A stretch of 64,000 nucleotides of DNA. Source: Rapana venosa (Eukaryota > Mollusca > Gastropoda > Neogastropoda > Muricidae). The notes beneath the pieces are model-generated. The model saw only the letters and a list, made by a program, of their open reading frames with translations, searched no databases and was not told where the DNA came from. The translations under genes and the position numbers were made by a program. Below are positions 22,020 through 36,123 of the stretch, piece by piece; the stretch's first letter is position 1; every line of letters starts with the position of its first letter. The stretch covers positions 54,303,462 to 54,367,461 of the forward strand of contig CM054154.1 in NCBI GenBank assembly GCA_028751875.1. The letters are read 5' to 3'.

Positions 22020-24620
22020 TTGTTCACATTAGCAATACTCTGGAAAGAATGAAAACATGGCAGAGGTTTGACCATCTTCTAGCTGTTTGAAGAAGAACTG
22101 CTCCAACAACCACTGGTGGAAGCATATTGTTGAAGAAAACAGGTTTTCCCCTATACTTCAGTGCCTTATAATGCTGTAGTAACTGTTTAACTCTGACAGT
22201 TATCCTCTTTGACAAGCAGAAACGAACATTCTTCTCTTTTAGTCCATTCCTTCCACCTGACAACTTTTTTTTCCAGCAGTGCATACAATGTGTCATGGTC
22301 TCGCAAAATTTAGGCACAAAGCGCCCTGAGAAAGTTGTGCAAACCCAACAAAGGACTGTAGTCTGCATATATTTTAGTGTAGAAGGAACATCATTCAAGT
22401 CCTTTCACATTATCCTGTTAATGTGAAATCCCTTTATCCTGAAATAGTGTTATCTCAAGAAACCAACATTCACTACAAGAACACACATTTTTCCCTTCTA
22501 TTTAAATTTTAGTCCTTTGTTTATTATGGTGCAGTGTCCAGAACTCTGTGAAGATTTTCTATATGTTCTTCATCTGTGTTCCCTGACACTAGAAAGAGAT
22601 CCAAAGTAACCATTAGCTCCTTTGCAGTCTGCAAGTGCATTTTTCCATTGTCCTTTGTAAGAGCATGTGCTGCAAGCATTTTACCCCCAATGGCAACAAT
22701 ATTTGAACTGAAAAAGGCCTTAGGTGATTTTTATGGTTGTACACTTTACTGCTATCTGGGGTCAGATCAAGTTGATGTTAGCTTAGAAGTCACGTATCCC
22801 ATTTTAGGTAAAGATGTTTTGCCTCCTGCATCTTGTCTAGAAAATCTTCATGAGTGGGTCAATGGGGTATAGGTCACCTTCACAAAATTGTGGAAGGAAG
22901 GTGGCAGGATGGTATAAGACGTTTGCCAGCCAACAAGTAAAACCGTGAGGTCTGAGTACGGACTCCCAGCCTCGCCCTTCTTCCCAGTTTATGACAAAAA
23001 AATCCGAACTGAATGTCAAGTCCTTCGGAATGAGACTATAAACCGAGCCCTGTGTGCCGAACCAATGCAGAACCTCTTGTGCAATACGATAAAATCTGTT
23101 CCGCTTTTTTCAACGAGAAAGGCCCCATTGTGTGCCGGTGGGGAACAGAATGACAAAATTTACACAAAACCGCATACACACGGGTCTGGATGTATGGTAA
23201 AAGCACATGATTGCTTATTCCATTGACCTCGATAAAAAAAAAAGTACATTTGAGCGCTTTTATAATGTTGGCTTTACAAGATTCCGCGCAATAAGATTCA
23301 TACATAATTATTATTATTATTAAATATTATTATAAATAAAATTTAGTTAAATGGTCCCTGATTAGTCTGCACACATTCTGAATGATTACAGGAACAACAG
23401 GTGATGCCACAGATTATGTTTTCAACTGTTTACAATAATGTCCTTCTCCACCCCCCATTTCATTCAGGGTTGCTTCCATATTTGACTCAGATAGCAAAAG
23501 GTACTGGTTTTTGCTTTCTGAACACAAGAGTATCAATTAGTGGACAAGTAAAGAAACGTGTGTCTTACCCAACTTGCCTAGACTTTTTTTCAAACACCTA
23601 TGGAAAATTGTTAGATATATCTGCTTCAAACACAAGTGATTTATAAAAATAGATATTTCCAAGGCAAAGGTGAATTTAGCATGATTCTCTAACCAACATA
23701 TGAGGGTCCATTACCAACCACATACCCGACCATGAAATTACCAACTTAGTACCAAACCAACCATTTTTATCTTCATTTCTTTTTCAACCAATCAGTTTTT
23801 TAAAGCACAGATTCATAACCTTTGAGTACCCAGAAGGATGTATCAAACTGTCCCAGTTGTCCATGTGTTTTGAGAAAAAACAATTGTTGTACTCGTGTCA
23901 CTGAACTGGCCTGTGTCAATTTCCATAGGAAGGGAACACTTTGAACATTTACACTCATCCGTAATTACACTGTGAATAGATATCGTTTTGAAGTGGAGTG
24001 TACAACGGTACTATGTGAGGTATCATCCTGACTCTACATTTTCTTGAAGCAGATTGTCCATCCTCCTTCTTTCATGGTTTTCTACAACATGCTCATGTTT
24101 CTTGCTGACGCCTCCCTCTTTTTCCTGAAACACACTATGGCCATGTGACCTTCTTTTGGCAGAAATGACAGACAGACTGAATGGGCTGGGCAGGTATGTG
24201 CTCTGTGTTGTGAAGATCAACATGTTTGTTGATTTCGATGGTAGTGCCGACTTTAGGGCTGGTGTAACTTTTTTAATACACAACTTTATGGACTGAAGTT
24301 CCGATAACAATGTTCGAGTATCAATGCATTATTTTATTATTTTATTTATTGCGTCCGTGCTTCACTGTTATCATCAGCACTGGCTATTTTACTGGCATCT
24401 TCAAAAGTCATGTCCCTGTGCCAATAACTTTGTCTTTGTTGTCAGACTTGGTATTCCAATAACAAACTGGTCCCGCAAAGCTCTTGGTAAGTGTGTACCA
24501 AAAATGCATTTGGCTTTGATGCAAAATTGGACACATTTTCTGTTTCTTATTGTTCAGTAATGATAACATTTGTGAACTTTCAGCTACAATGGTTTTTACT
24601 TTAGGCTTGATGATGAATTT
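22020..24620 (-). pseudogene. Ty3/Gypsy LTR retrotransposon gag-pol fragment (unit copy 1)
   Basis: Noisy homologue of the element at 44,155-46,615. Read on the minus strand, gag-like sequence lies near 24,450-24,600 and a zinc-knuckle region near 24,150. A protease-to-RT spacer lies near 23,700-23,950, the RT is split by a SINE, and RT connection/RNase H sequence (FCETMTH, YKALKY, VVVGAVLLQ) lies at 22,024-22,398. Frames are broken throughout. No LTR is recognisable in the unit. Classification rests on the cleaner segment B version. Confidence 0.7.
22880..23345 (+). mobile_element. tRNA-derived SINE inside the Gypsy element (unit copy 1)
   Basis: Homologue of the SINE at 44,974-45,402: a GGTGGCAGGATGG head, CCTTCGGAATGAGACTATAA central part, and a CGCGCAATAAGATTC tail with (ATT)n. 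The A and B boxes carry indels here. Confidence 0.7.
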
Positions 24621-24629
24621 TCAGAAAGT

Positions 24630-24935
24630 ACACACGTTTCCATCCGCTCTTGCTGCGAGATACCGAGAGCCTACGAAAACCTAGACTTTCAACAAATCCA
24701 CTGTTGGCGCCGCTCATACTCTATTTCGGTGGTCCTATCCGACCAGTGACTGAGCTCCCTCTCTCTCTCTCCTTTCTCACTATCGCCATAAACCTAGATA
24801 AGCACACTTTAAACTCCAGCCACGAATACAAAAATATAACAACCTCAAGATATACCCCCCCGCAAAACACATCAGAGCTATACCACCTATCACTAAAAAA
24901 AAAACCCATGTTTCCAAAATCAACCAGCTAAGTAT
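24630..24935 (+). pseudogene. CR1/L2-like LINE 3' fragment (unit copy 1)
   Basis: Forward frames carry LRKPRLSTNPLLA and VTELPLSLSF. These match the C-terminal LRIPRLNKSTVG...WNELPLSL of the homologue at 46,620-47,105. It abuts the gag end of the Gypsy element. 24,936-25,146 is AT-rich with no further feature. Confidence 0.6.
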
Positions 24936-25146
24936 AACACCTGTGGTTAGTGTGGTTTGGTGGATGTTTTAGCGTTTGTAAAATAAATTTACTATTGAAA
25001 ATTTATCTCAATAGAATTTGACTAGTCAGTGCACCATGTTAATTAAAAACTGATATGATTTACACAATTGATTATTTATATCATGTTGATATGCATGACC
25101 TGTGTAGAATAATAGTATTGAAAGCATGCGCCATTGATATGTCATA

Positions 25147-25154
25147 GCCAGACT
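25147..25154. other. 8-bp spacer between the two unit copies
   Basis: GCCAGACT is the only sequence between the copies. Unit plus spacer is 16,376 + 8 = 16,384 bp. The bases after copy 2 (CACAAAAA) and before copy 1 (ATAGGGAA) do not match it. Confidence 0.9.
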
Positions 25155-25413
25155 CCCCTGCTAGCTTCCTTACCACAAATATGCATGCGCCTGGGACCAA
25201 CGCTGTAGGGAATACAAGGCAACCTCATTATGAAGTTATTTCCAACTTTCCGTGACTGCCTGTTATTGTTTCTATGTCCTCAATCACAAAAACCACTGCA
25301 CAGTCCATTTTTTCATGCTTAAAAAATCTGAGAAAATCACCAACATTCCTTTCCCTCGCACTTATAGAGATACAAAACATGACCCCCCCCAAAGTAATAC
25401 CGGTGTTAGCCTG
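25155..25413. mobile_element. TIR element R1, right part (unit copy 2)
   Basis: Identical to 8,771-9,029. Confidence 0.6.
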
Positions 25414-27408
25414 TATACATACTGAAATATTTATTCCTGGCAAATTATTCTCTTGAAGTAACTTTCTAAAAGGCAATTCCTGAGTACAACACCCTAACCA
25501 CAATGTTTCTCAAGACAGTAGCACCTTATCTATGGCATTTTTGACGATACACCTACCTATACTGCACAGGACTTTATTCAAGGGGCAGCTACAAACAAAT
25601 AGGCAACATAAAAATACTGTTGTGATCACTATGTACAAAGTAAATGTAAATCATACACATAGTTTATACAGCAATCTAGCCCTAAGTAAAGGGCATCAGA
25701 AATTGTATTGAAAAGCTTAAAGAAATAAGAGGCAGTATTTGGGGTATTTTTTTCTTAACTAGCCCCCCAAAACCAGGCAATTTTTACCTCTTGCAAGCAT
25801 CTTGTACACAACCATGAGCACAATGCACTCCAATCTTGTTTAAATTAAAGTCGGTGTGTAACTCCCAACACTTTAAAAAAAAACCCAAATATGTAAAGAA
25901 AAAGTCTCATATTTTACTTCCATAATGGAAAAGGAGGGCCTTTTTTGATATAACCCAACCCCCATATTTGGATTTTTCTCTCCCTTTGCGAACCGGCCAA
26001 CAGACAGGATCTAAAGAAGATTCAAGCACTCCTCCCCACAGCTAATAACTCGGCAAGAAATAAGGCTATGCAATCCACAGTTCAATGTTTTTACAGTGTC
26101 TAAACCATAATTCAAAACTGAAATTTTTATTACTTTTCACCTAGTTATGTAATCCCATTGAAGAAAATAAGGAAAAGTGAAAAAAACTGTTTTTGAATGT
26201 GACAGTTCTACACTCTTATTGACAGTAGCTGCACTTTATACAGATCTAGGAAAATGATCTTTTATTCAATTTTTAATAAAAAAAAGAGATTCCAAAGTGT
26301 TCATAAAGGCTGAAACCTAGCCCAGATTTAGCCACTTGGGCTCACATTTAAACTTTCTTCTGACAGTATGAAAAGCTTCTCGACCCCCACAATATTATGT
26401 AAAAACACTGCATAAGGAGTATGCATGAAACATCAGTTTGGCTAATCACATAAGATACAAAACAATCACACAGCATAGTTTTGTTATTTAACTATAATCA
26501 ATACTTATCCAGTCCTATCCAATAATCAACCAGGGGTCAACTCCCCGACCCAGACTTCATTGACCCTACCCCCCCCTTTGCATGCGTGGAATACAATCAA
26601 AACATATACATACATACATATGGGTGATACAAAGATCAAACACACTATAACCTGCATTGTTTTGTGAACTACACTCACCCTACAGACACACTTTTTAATG
26701 TTCATCCTACATCCCCCACCCCCCCCTCCCCCTTCTTCCTCCCTCTCCATCCCCCCTCCAACCTCACCCCCTGCGGGCTGAATTTGGATCCCACTGATTT
26801 ACTCATTTGCCACAACCTGGCAATACTTCTTCATCAAACTGGGCAGAAAGAGCAGGCAGGAGGGGGAGAATCTGTTTGGAGAATGAAAAACCAACACATC
26901 ACAATAACCACATGAAAAACAAAGCAAAATATATATTTATAAAAAAAATCAACCAAGAACATTTTGAGTTTCACATAAAGAAGACATAAAAAGTACACAC
27001 AGCCACTCGCCCCACCCCCACACATCCCTATTCCTGCAGTTTTAATCTATTCCATTTATCCTCAGTGAAGCTGTTTGGACTCAAAAACTGAATATGAAAA
27101 CCTGAAATTATGCATGCGATGAGGCACACTCACAAGGGAATGTATATCCCCTGTGTTTGACATCAAGCTGACCAACAAACCTCACATCTGCTAAAATCTG
27201 TTCCTGAATGTCGTTTCAATGCCCGAAACTTAATAAAATATATCCACAGATACAGAAATACACTTCACAAACTGATATACAACATTCAGAGGTGCCAGGA
27301 TCAGAATAATTGGCACAAACATCTCACGCTCATCAACAGTGTAGCTATGGTAAACAGTCCTAGAGAGGTTTTTATTAAAAAGAAAGAAGTAGCTGACAAC
27401 CTTCTTTC
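25414..27408. other. Unclassified non-coding DNA (unit copy 2)
   Basis: Identical to 9,030-11,024, with no recognisable gene. Confidence 0.5.
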
Positions 27409-29184
27409 TTCTTCAAGTGCCATGTCGAGTTGCAGACATCGGCGGGTTCAAGGCCTACCATTCCCTCTCTGTTGTCAGTTTCTCCTTATGAGTATCATTT
27501 GTAGGGGGGATTACATTCCATGTAGCGAAGCTATTCAACTGTCAGTGTAATTTGTGCTTTGTCTTCCTCAGTCTTTATACCACAAAGCTTTCCCACACAA
27601 TATTTGCTTTATTATTTCATAATCTCATGTTTACTGTGTCCAAAAAAATTTATTTGTCGTATTTCTGATGGTTTTGAGTAGGATCTTTTGTAACCGCATT
27701 TCCTTACTTCTTCGTTTGACTTCTTTTCAGTCCATGATATTCTCAAAATTCTTCTGAATATACCACATTTCAGCTGTTCAAGACTTCTTTCGGGTCTTTT
27801 GTCAGCGTCCAGCAAATCACATCCGTACAGAAGATGGACCATAATGTAGGCTTTCATGAGTGTAGAATTTGGCGCTGATCTTATATATTCTGTTGTAAAA
27901 GAGTGCTTCATCCTGGTGAAGTGTCTTATATATACAAAGAGCGATTCTCTTCTTTATTTCTGATTCCGCATCTGGCGTCTGAGTTATTGTGAAGCCCAAT
28001 TATTATACAGGAGCGAACTTGTATTTATCTTTCCCCTTTGTATAAAATGATACATACAGGGTCCATGATCTGACCCTGTTTAGAGATTACCAATGCACTC
28101 ATCTTCTTTGCATTCAGTTGGAGTCCTTTGTTTTCACTTTCGATAGTGACTGTTGTCAAGGATATTTTTTGAAGTTTTTACCTCCAGAGTCAGCAATTAG
28201 CAACTGTGACATCCGCCTAACTTAGAATGTTTATGTTGTGACTTCCTACTTTAGACACCTTCATGCTTCCCATGTTCCTGAAGAATCATATTCGCTGGAG
28301 ATCTTGAAGATGTCAGGAGAAAAAACACAGCCCTGTCCTCACCCACCCCTAACAGATCGGTCCTGTTCTCACTGCAGTCATATATCAACTCTTTTGCAGC
28401 TTCTAGTTTCCCAGTAACAAGTATCTGATCCCACTAAATTTTCTTTTCCATCACAGTATATGTCCTTAGTAAAAGTCGAACAGATCAGGAATGTCTTACT
28501 TAGTCAACTGCCTTAGAATAGTCCAATGAAGAAATGTACAGTCCTTTGTACCTCAATCCGCCCTTTCCCATGAGGGTCCTCCTGGCAAGATGGCATTTCT
28601 GGACCTTTATCTCCATAAATCCAAATTGGGTTTCAGATATCTCTCAGGTAGGATTTTAATTCTCATTCCTGTTCAACAGCACTCGTAACATGCATGACTT
28701 TTGTGAGGTGGCACATAAGACATATAGTGCGGTGCTGATCGCATTCAACTGTGGCAGGTTTTTGGGGTAATGCAATATCACACCGACTTTTTTGAGGTCT
28801 GTAGGAATTTCACCTGTACATTGAAAGATTATTGGAGAAGATTTGTTACTTTCCTTTTTGATTCCCAAAAGTCGCCTAGCGCGTTAGCAATTTCGATGGG
28901 AAATGTCAACGGGTCCTGCGGTTCCTAGCCATTTTATTCATCCTTTTGAATGGGCCTTTTGTGAACATCCTTTTCCTCCAAGAAAAATGGGGGCCTTGCA
29001 ATATCTTCATTACTGATGAATAGGTGGGTGGCCTCTGTCATCGTGATACAACGCTGTTGAAGTATACTGACCAACCTGATGAGATTGTCCCACACCTTTT
29101 CCATAAAGATGTCTCCATCACTTGAACGTAGGCAACCCGATTTTGCTACCAAAAACTTTTTTCCATTTACCTCTTTTATTTATC
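27409..29184 (-). pseudogene. RTE-like LINE fragment (unit copy 2)
   Basis: Identical to 11,025-12,800, including the same frameshifts. The LLYGCD and SWTEKKSNEE motifs fall at 27,612-27,911. Confidence 0.8.
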
Positions 29185-29332
29185 TCTTAGTGTATATTTT
29201 GTTATTTATTTCCGCTGACAAACATCATTTTCAATTATTATGATGCTCTAAAATACTTACAGCAATGATACTGGGCCCCAAAACTAAGCCATCAACAAAT
29301 ACCGCTGCTTGCAAAAACAGCCCGAATGTATA

Positions 29333-29827
29333 CAGGCTGCACACCAGTAATTAAAAAATCAATCTTTTCCTTCTGTTTTTCTATGTAAACTCTTATATTC
29401 ATACCCATGTACTAATTCATTCCAACAAAAATAAAAACACATTTTGTGAAAGACATCCGACTGAGAAGCCCTCAAAACTCATGTGATTTTTTGAACAAAT
29501 TTGGCAGGTATGAAATCATTTTAATTGTTCAGCAAACACTGTAAACCCCCCTCAGGATCCCTTTGTCGTCTGCTATCATTTTTTAACCGCAATATCAGGT
29601 CCAACGATGTAGGAATACAGGCAAACCTCATTTGATTGTTGTTTCCAACTTTCTCGTGACTACCTGGTATTGATCTATGTCCTCCCCTCAATCCCAAAAA
29701 CAACCTGCACAGTCCCATTTTTTCATGCTTAAAAAAAAAATCTTTGAAAATCACCAACATTTTTTTTTCCACACGAGACACTAAAGAAAGATACTACGTT
29801 CCCCCCAATTAATACCGGTTTGGAGCC
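29333..29827. mobile_element. TIR element R1, full copy (unit copy 2)
   Basis: Identical to 12,949-13,443. Confidence 0.6.
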
Positions 29828-30333
29828 AAAGAAGGGAACAGGAAGTAGAAGAGGAGGGAGGAGGAGGGTATTGAGACAGAGAGATGAAGAGAGCAGTAGA
29901 AACGTGGAGGGAGTGGGGGGGAAAGGTGAGATTTTAGATCCAACATGCCCCTATAGTCCATTACGATACAAGATATTTTTTTAAAGTTAGTTAAGAACTA
30001 CTTGAAACAGTTTAAACTTTTTTTTGGCCAATGGTTAGTGTTTATAGTGATACATATATACTGAAAAGTGAGAATGATAAGGCAATGTTGTTTGTTTATA
30101 TTATAGACAAATAAAAATCTGGCGTTTTTCTATGTTAAAACTCCCACCACTGTCACCCAGAAGTAGCCCAGATAACCCATTGGTTGGAGAGTTCATACTT
30201 GAGATTTGTTTAAAATAGCATTCACTTTGCTTAACATGAATGTGAAATACGCATATACTAAGTCAATAAAATATAAAAAAATAATATCATTAATATGCTG
30301 TCCAAGCATGTTGAAACTACCCAAAAGGTCAAA

Positions 30334-30514
30334 CATCCAACACTTTGGCCGTTGCCCTTTTTAAAAAAAAATATAATTCTGATCCATCCCATTTGGGAGG
30401 ATCTCCTCTCCTGTACACTTTGCCAAAAGCCCACATAGATACTTTCAAATCCATCCTCAAAACACAACATTGATTTCGACCTTAAGTGATCTTCCCCATA
30501 GATTACACCTCTTA
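30334..30514 (+). pseudogene. CR1/L2-like LINE 3' fragment (unit copy 2)
   Basis: Identical to 13,950-14,130. Confidence 0.5.
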
Positions 30515-30826
30515 CACTATGTACCTACTTTTCAAAACCATCATCCCACTGGACTATAAATTCAGTTGGTTGGTTTTTCACTGCATGCACCACCCGCAAT
30601 AAGTGACATGTTCGATTTCTTAGGATCTTGCATGCTAATGCATGACATGAATCATCATTGGCTCCAACGTCAGCCACTGCAGTATCCTTGACCACCTCTC
30701 CATGACTTGTCCAAGAGAAATTGTTTGAAAGTCATGGGACCGTTGAGTGCAATGACTATATTCAAAACCCGCATCAACCTGTGGAAATGCCTCTGAACAG
30801 CTCTAGACCCTCTTGTGACTGTTTTG

Positions 30827-30833
30827 TGTGAGT

Positions 30834-30867
<34 letters not shown>

Positions 30868-30876
30868 CGCGCGCGT
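30827..30876. repeat. (GT)n microsatellite (unit copy 2)
   Basis: Identical in repeat number to 14,443-14,492, unexpected for an independently evolving array. Confidence 0.93.
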
Positions 30877-30984
30877 GTGGTTTGCGTGCCTGCGTGTGAA
30901 AGACAAGCCTGGACTCCCCAACAGTTGTGATTTTCATATATTCCATATATTATAAATTTCCATAATTAAAAAATATATATTATT

Positions 30985-31460
30985 AAATTATATGACACAT
31001 ATTTACCAGGTTTGGAATGAAAAAAGAAAAATGCTCAGCAAACAATAAGGCTCCCCCTCATATTTTTATTCCTCGTTTTCTTGTCCCTTGGTGCCTGTAG
31101 GGGCCAAGAAAACCCGTCTGGCGAGCTACATTCTTCAGAGTGCAACATATAAATACAGTCGACCAGAGAAGATTGTGTGGGCTGACGGCGATAACACAGC
31201 CCTTCAAACCAAGTTGCATGTCTCACAGAACAGAAGCATAAAGACAGGCGATTATCCCCCCACCCTCCACGCCACACCCCCCACACCCTCCGCACAGCTG
31301 ACCCGTGTAGCTCGCCCATCTGGTTTTCTTTTGCCCCTACAGGACACACAGGTGACAAGAAACTAGGAAAAGAAATGGAGGGGAGAGCAAAGTGTTTGCT
31401 GAGCATTTTTTTCTTTTTCATTTCAAACCTGGTAAATAAGTTTACCATATAATAATAATA
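30985..31460. mobile_element. Long inverted repeat (unit copy 2)
   Basis: Identical to 14,601-15,076. Confidence 0.75.
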
Positions 31461-31628
31461 AAACTGGAAGGTAAAGCAGCAAGGGAAAAAAAAATATATA
31501 TATATATAAGAATGATCATCGTTGTGAAAACACAAGATATATACTCGGTAAATGAAGCCTTTCCTTACTTTAATATGACAGACAGACAAAGCGACATATA
31601 TACACATATAGGCAAAACCCCCAACTCG

Positions 31629-31919
31629 CACGCCGCACACACAAACCCACACCACCACCACCACCGCCACCACACCACACTACTCCACACCGCACCACAC
31701 CATACCACACACCACACTTGGCTTCAGTACAGTCCCCCAGCTCACCCAGCCTGTAAATGGTTACCTGCCTTTTTTAGTTTAAGGGAATGAAAAGCATGCG
31801 AGGGAGAGAGATGGGGCGCCGCCCGTCAATATGCTGGCCCCTGGAGAATGCTGAGGTCTGGTGACGGCCTCGCCATCCTGCGATCACATAGGTAATGGGA
31901 ACAACACCTTTACCTTTTC
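31629..31919. repeat. CCA/CA tract plus dispersed repeat (unit copy 2)
   Basis: Identical to 15,245-15,535. Confidence 0.6.
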
Positions 31920-32018
31920 TGTTTACCCATTTTAAACAAGTGCGGATGTTTACTGACAAGTATAAATTTGGATTTTTTTCCCTCTCCTCGCTACAACAAA
32001 ACATTAATTTCCAGAAAT

Positions 32019-32189
32019 AATAATCATTATTATCTAAAAAATTTCATATAATAAAAAATAATAAAAAATAAAATAAATAATAACAATAATAAAAATAATA
32101 AATAATAATAAAAATAAAAATAACAATAATAATATAATAATAATCAAACACAGATAATTAATAATAATAACAACAACAACAACCACAAC
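32019..32189. repeat. (AAT)n microsatellite / LINE tail (unit copy 2)
   Basis: Identical to 15,635-15,805. Confidence 0.85.
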
Positions 32190-33814
32190 ACACGGAATTA
32201 TATAGCGCCGTTTCTTGAAGAAAAAAAAATCAAAGCTACCCTTTTGTTCAACCCCCATACATTCACGAAGGCAGCCAGTAACAATTAATCTATTATTTAC
32301 AAATTCAAATGTAAACACCACGCCTCGCACGCACGCAACATACACACATACATCACACATTAAAAAGTATGTACACAGGGCCAAGGAGTAGATGGGGTTG
32401 TATTGGCTGTTGAGGGCAGGACACGATGATAGGGAACCAAGAGTGGAGAATCTTAGCTTTGAAAAGAAATGACTCAAAGAGGCCGGATTTAAAAGCGTAC
32501 TGAAGAAGGCCATTTAGACGAAGGGAAGAAGGGAGGGTCATTCCAGATGGATTGAACCAGAAAAACAAGAAAGAGCGATGGCCAACAGTGGCTCGGTTAA
32601 TCTAGAGTATTCTTTAAGCACATGGTATCTGCAGCCAGAGCTGAGGGAACGAGAAGGGAGTGTCATGAGAAGACAGAGGAAGGGAGGTGCAGTATAGAGT
32701 TACAGTTGTAAACCGAAGGTGTACTTATCTTAAGATTATACCTCACTGTTGCACAGCAACCTTGGAGAATAAGCAAGAGAGGATTAAAGTCTCAGAATTT
32801 TTTCTATCTGAGGACTATCGAGCGGCTAGTTGAAGGGAGTATGGATAAATTAGCTGAAGACCAACAAAAGAGAAAAGCCAAAAGTCCAGACATGAGAATA
32901 GAGACATAACTGGTTTGGGAGTTGCAACAGTGGACAGGCACTATTCGAAACTGCCTGAATGCGCCCAATTGATAGTCACACGACAGACAGGTTTGGGTGG
33001 ATGAATTTTTTGCATGTAGAGTGTGGTTTCATCATCATGACCCCAACATAAATCATAGTCAGAGGATAAAGAGGGACAGACCGTAATCGCCGAACTCTAT
33101 GAGCGAATATACAAAAAAAATTGGTAAGACAGTATTGTTGTTTAGGTCCCTACAAAGCAGGCTTAGGTTTTGATCTGCCTTATAGCTGTAACATATTTTG
33201 TATCATCCAATATTGGAAACCATGAAGTGGCAGTAGGACAAATCAATCACAAGATAGAAGGCATATTTTAGGAGTACTATTGCTAAAGAAACAGATAGTC
33301 ATCAGCATAAAAGATGGTTGATCTGATTGACGATTTCTTATATTTGAAAAATGGAGCAGTGAAGAGTGGAAAAGAACAGGCCGAGAACTGATCCCTTGGG
33401 CCATCACCATTCCATATAGGCAGGAGAAAATGAATCTTGTTGACAGCAACAGTGTGGAATCGGCCAGTAAGGAAAAAAATGAACCAGGTGAGGGCTGTGC
33501 CTTTAATACCAAACTTTATATAAGAGACGGTAAAGAGAGAATGAGTTTGTCTTAATAGTGACGAAGCTGCAGAATAAGTCGAGAAAGTGAGAAGGGATAA
33601 TTTTCATGAGTCAACGCGTGTAAGAAGCGTGGTTTAAAATGTGGGCTACGGTGGTTTTGGTGCGATAGTCAGACAGAAAAGAGGGGACGGAGCTATTTGA
33701 GTGAAGAAAGAAGGATGGTTTGATTGTTCGAATGGCTTTTTCCAAGGACTTTAGATATGAACGGTAGGTTTGGATACAGGTCTATAATACACACAGAGTG
33801 TTTAGACGATGTAG
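32190..33814 (-). pseudogene. CR1/L2-like LINE (unit copy 2)
   Basis: Identical to 15,806-17,430, with the FYADDYLFL catalytic box at about 33,295-33,320. The next 390 bp (33,815-34,208) has no feature. Confidence 0.8.
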
Positions 33815-34208
33815 TGCTTATTTGAGTAGAGGTTTAAACTATTGCAATTTTTTGAGATGTTATGGAAAAATTTCCTGACAGAAAGTGTTGAGTTTTACTA
33901 CATTTTTGTTAAAGAGGGTAATAAGCTGTATGTGTTGTTTTGTAGTTGGGTGGGTGGGTGATACATAGTCAATTGCTTATATAAGTAAACAACTATAAGA
34001 TGTCAATAATATTTTAGTTTTTCTTTTTGTTTCCCATTATTTACGAGCCGGAATACAACCACGGATCAGAGGGTATAACAAAATATCCTTATATCATCAC
34101 AAAATGTTTTAAGCAAATTCTTGATAGATTTTTTGTTTGAGATTTGTAAAGAAAAAAATTGTTGTCAAGGTCCTATCAAAATGGCATGCCACAACGATAT
34201 TGGGATCA

Positions 34209-36084
34209 CACACACACACACACATCACACACATTGTCTATCACTTTAACTGAATAGGACGTTAAAACGAACACACACACACACACAAACAACAACACAC
34301 ACACACACCACACACACACACACACACTCATACACACACAAACAACAACACCTACACACACAACTGTCATCACTTTAAAATGGAATAAGGACGGTTAAAA
34401 AACAAACACACACCCACACACACACACACACACACAACATACACACACACCACAAAAACACACAATAAACACACACACTCACATCACATTGTCAATGTCT
34501 ATCACTTTATAATGTATATACGTTAAACGAACACACACAGACACAATATCACAAACACAATACACGATACACACACACATACACACAAAACAACAAACAC
34601 TCACACACACACATTGTCTATCACTTTAGAATGTAACGACGATGAAACGAACACCACACAACACATAACATACACACATACACGACACACATACACACAG
34701 CACATACACTCACACATACACACACATTGTCTATCCCTTAATAATGTTAAAAGTTAAAACAAACACAACACACACACACACACACACACATCACAACAGC
34801 ACACACATACACACACATCCACAAAAACACACATACACACACTACACTCACACACAATGACTATACTTTATAAAGTATATACGTTAAAACGAACACACAC
34901 ACACACACACACACACAACAAAACACACACACACACACACACACACACAACAAACACACACATACACCACACACATTCACACCCACTCTCACATAGCTCA
35001 CACACATTGTCTAACAACTTAATAATGTATTAGACATGAAACAAACACACACACATCACATACCCTACACACTACACACACACATACACACAACACATAC
35101 ACACACACAACACACAAACACACACATACCAAAACACAAACACACACATACACACACACATACACAAACACACACTCACTCACATTGTCTAACACTTAAA
35201 GTATAGACGTTAAAAAACGAACACACACACACATATAACAACACACAATAACACACACACTGCACAACCATACACCACCAATACACACACATACACAACT
35301 CACACACATAGTCTAATCACTTTGTAATGTATAGACCTTGTAAAAAACGAACACACACACACACATACACCACACATAACAACACATACACAAACACACA
35401 CATACACACACAACATTGCCACGAAAACACACACTCACACACATTGTCTAAGCACTTGAAAATGTATAGACGTTAAAACGACACACCACACACACACAAC
35501 ACACCCACACAACACAACACACAAACACACTCCGACACATACACACACATACACACACATCACACACACATACACAAACACATTGTTCTATCACTTTATA
35601 ATGTATAGACATTAAAACGCAACACACACATACACACCAAACACACACACATACACACAAACAACACACACACATACGACACCACACATTGTCTATACTG
35701 ATAATGAAAGACGTTAAAACGAAACTCACACACACACATCACACACACATACCACACATACACACACACATACACACACACACACACACACATGTCTAAT
35801 CACTTATATAATAAAAAGAATGACGTTAAAACGAACACACACAGAACACACAAAAACACACAAACCTACACATACACAAAACATACACAGTACACACACA
35901 CATACACACACACATACACCACACAATACACACACACTCACCACAACATTGTCAATCACTTTATAAGGTATAACGTTAAAACGAACACACACACCTACAC
36001 ATACACACACACAACACACATACACACCACTCACACACAATGTCCTAACACTTTTATAATGGATAGAGACGTTAAAACAGACAA
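34209..36084. repeat. Minisatellite 1 (unit copy 2)
   Basis: Identical to 17,825-19,700, with the same 15 core variants in the same order. Confidence 0.9.
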
Positions 36085-36123
36085 CACACACCCACCCGAC
36101 ACACCCCAGAACACACTAAATAC

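Larger units (their letters stand above)
8771..25146. repeat. 16,376-bp unit, copy 1 (probable assembly duplication)
   Basis: The sequence from CCCCTGCTAGC at 8,771 to GATATGTCATA at 25,146 recurs at 25,155-41,530. Every open frame I compared is identical in length, sequence and offset (16,384 bp). The first ~7.3 kb is a noisy version of 1,839-8,770 and the last ~6.1 kb a noisy version of 41,531-47,068. Only about 16,053-19,010 is not represented in the flanks. Confidence 0.95.
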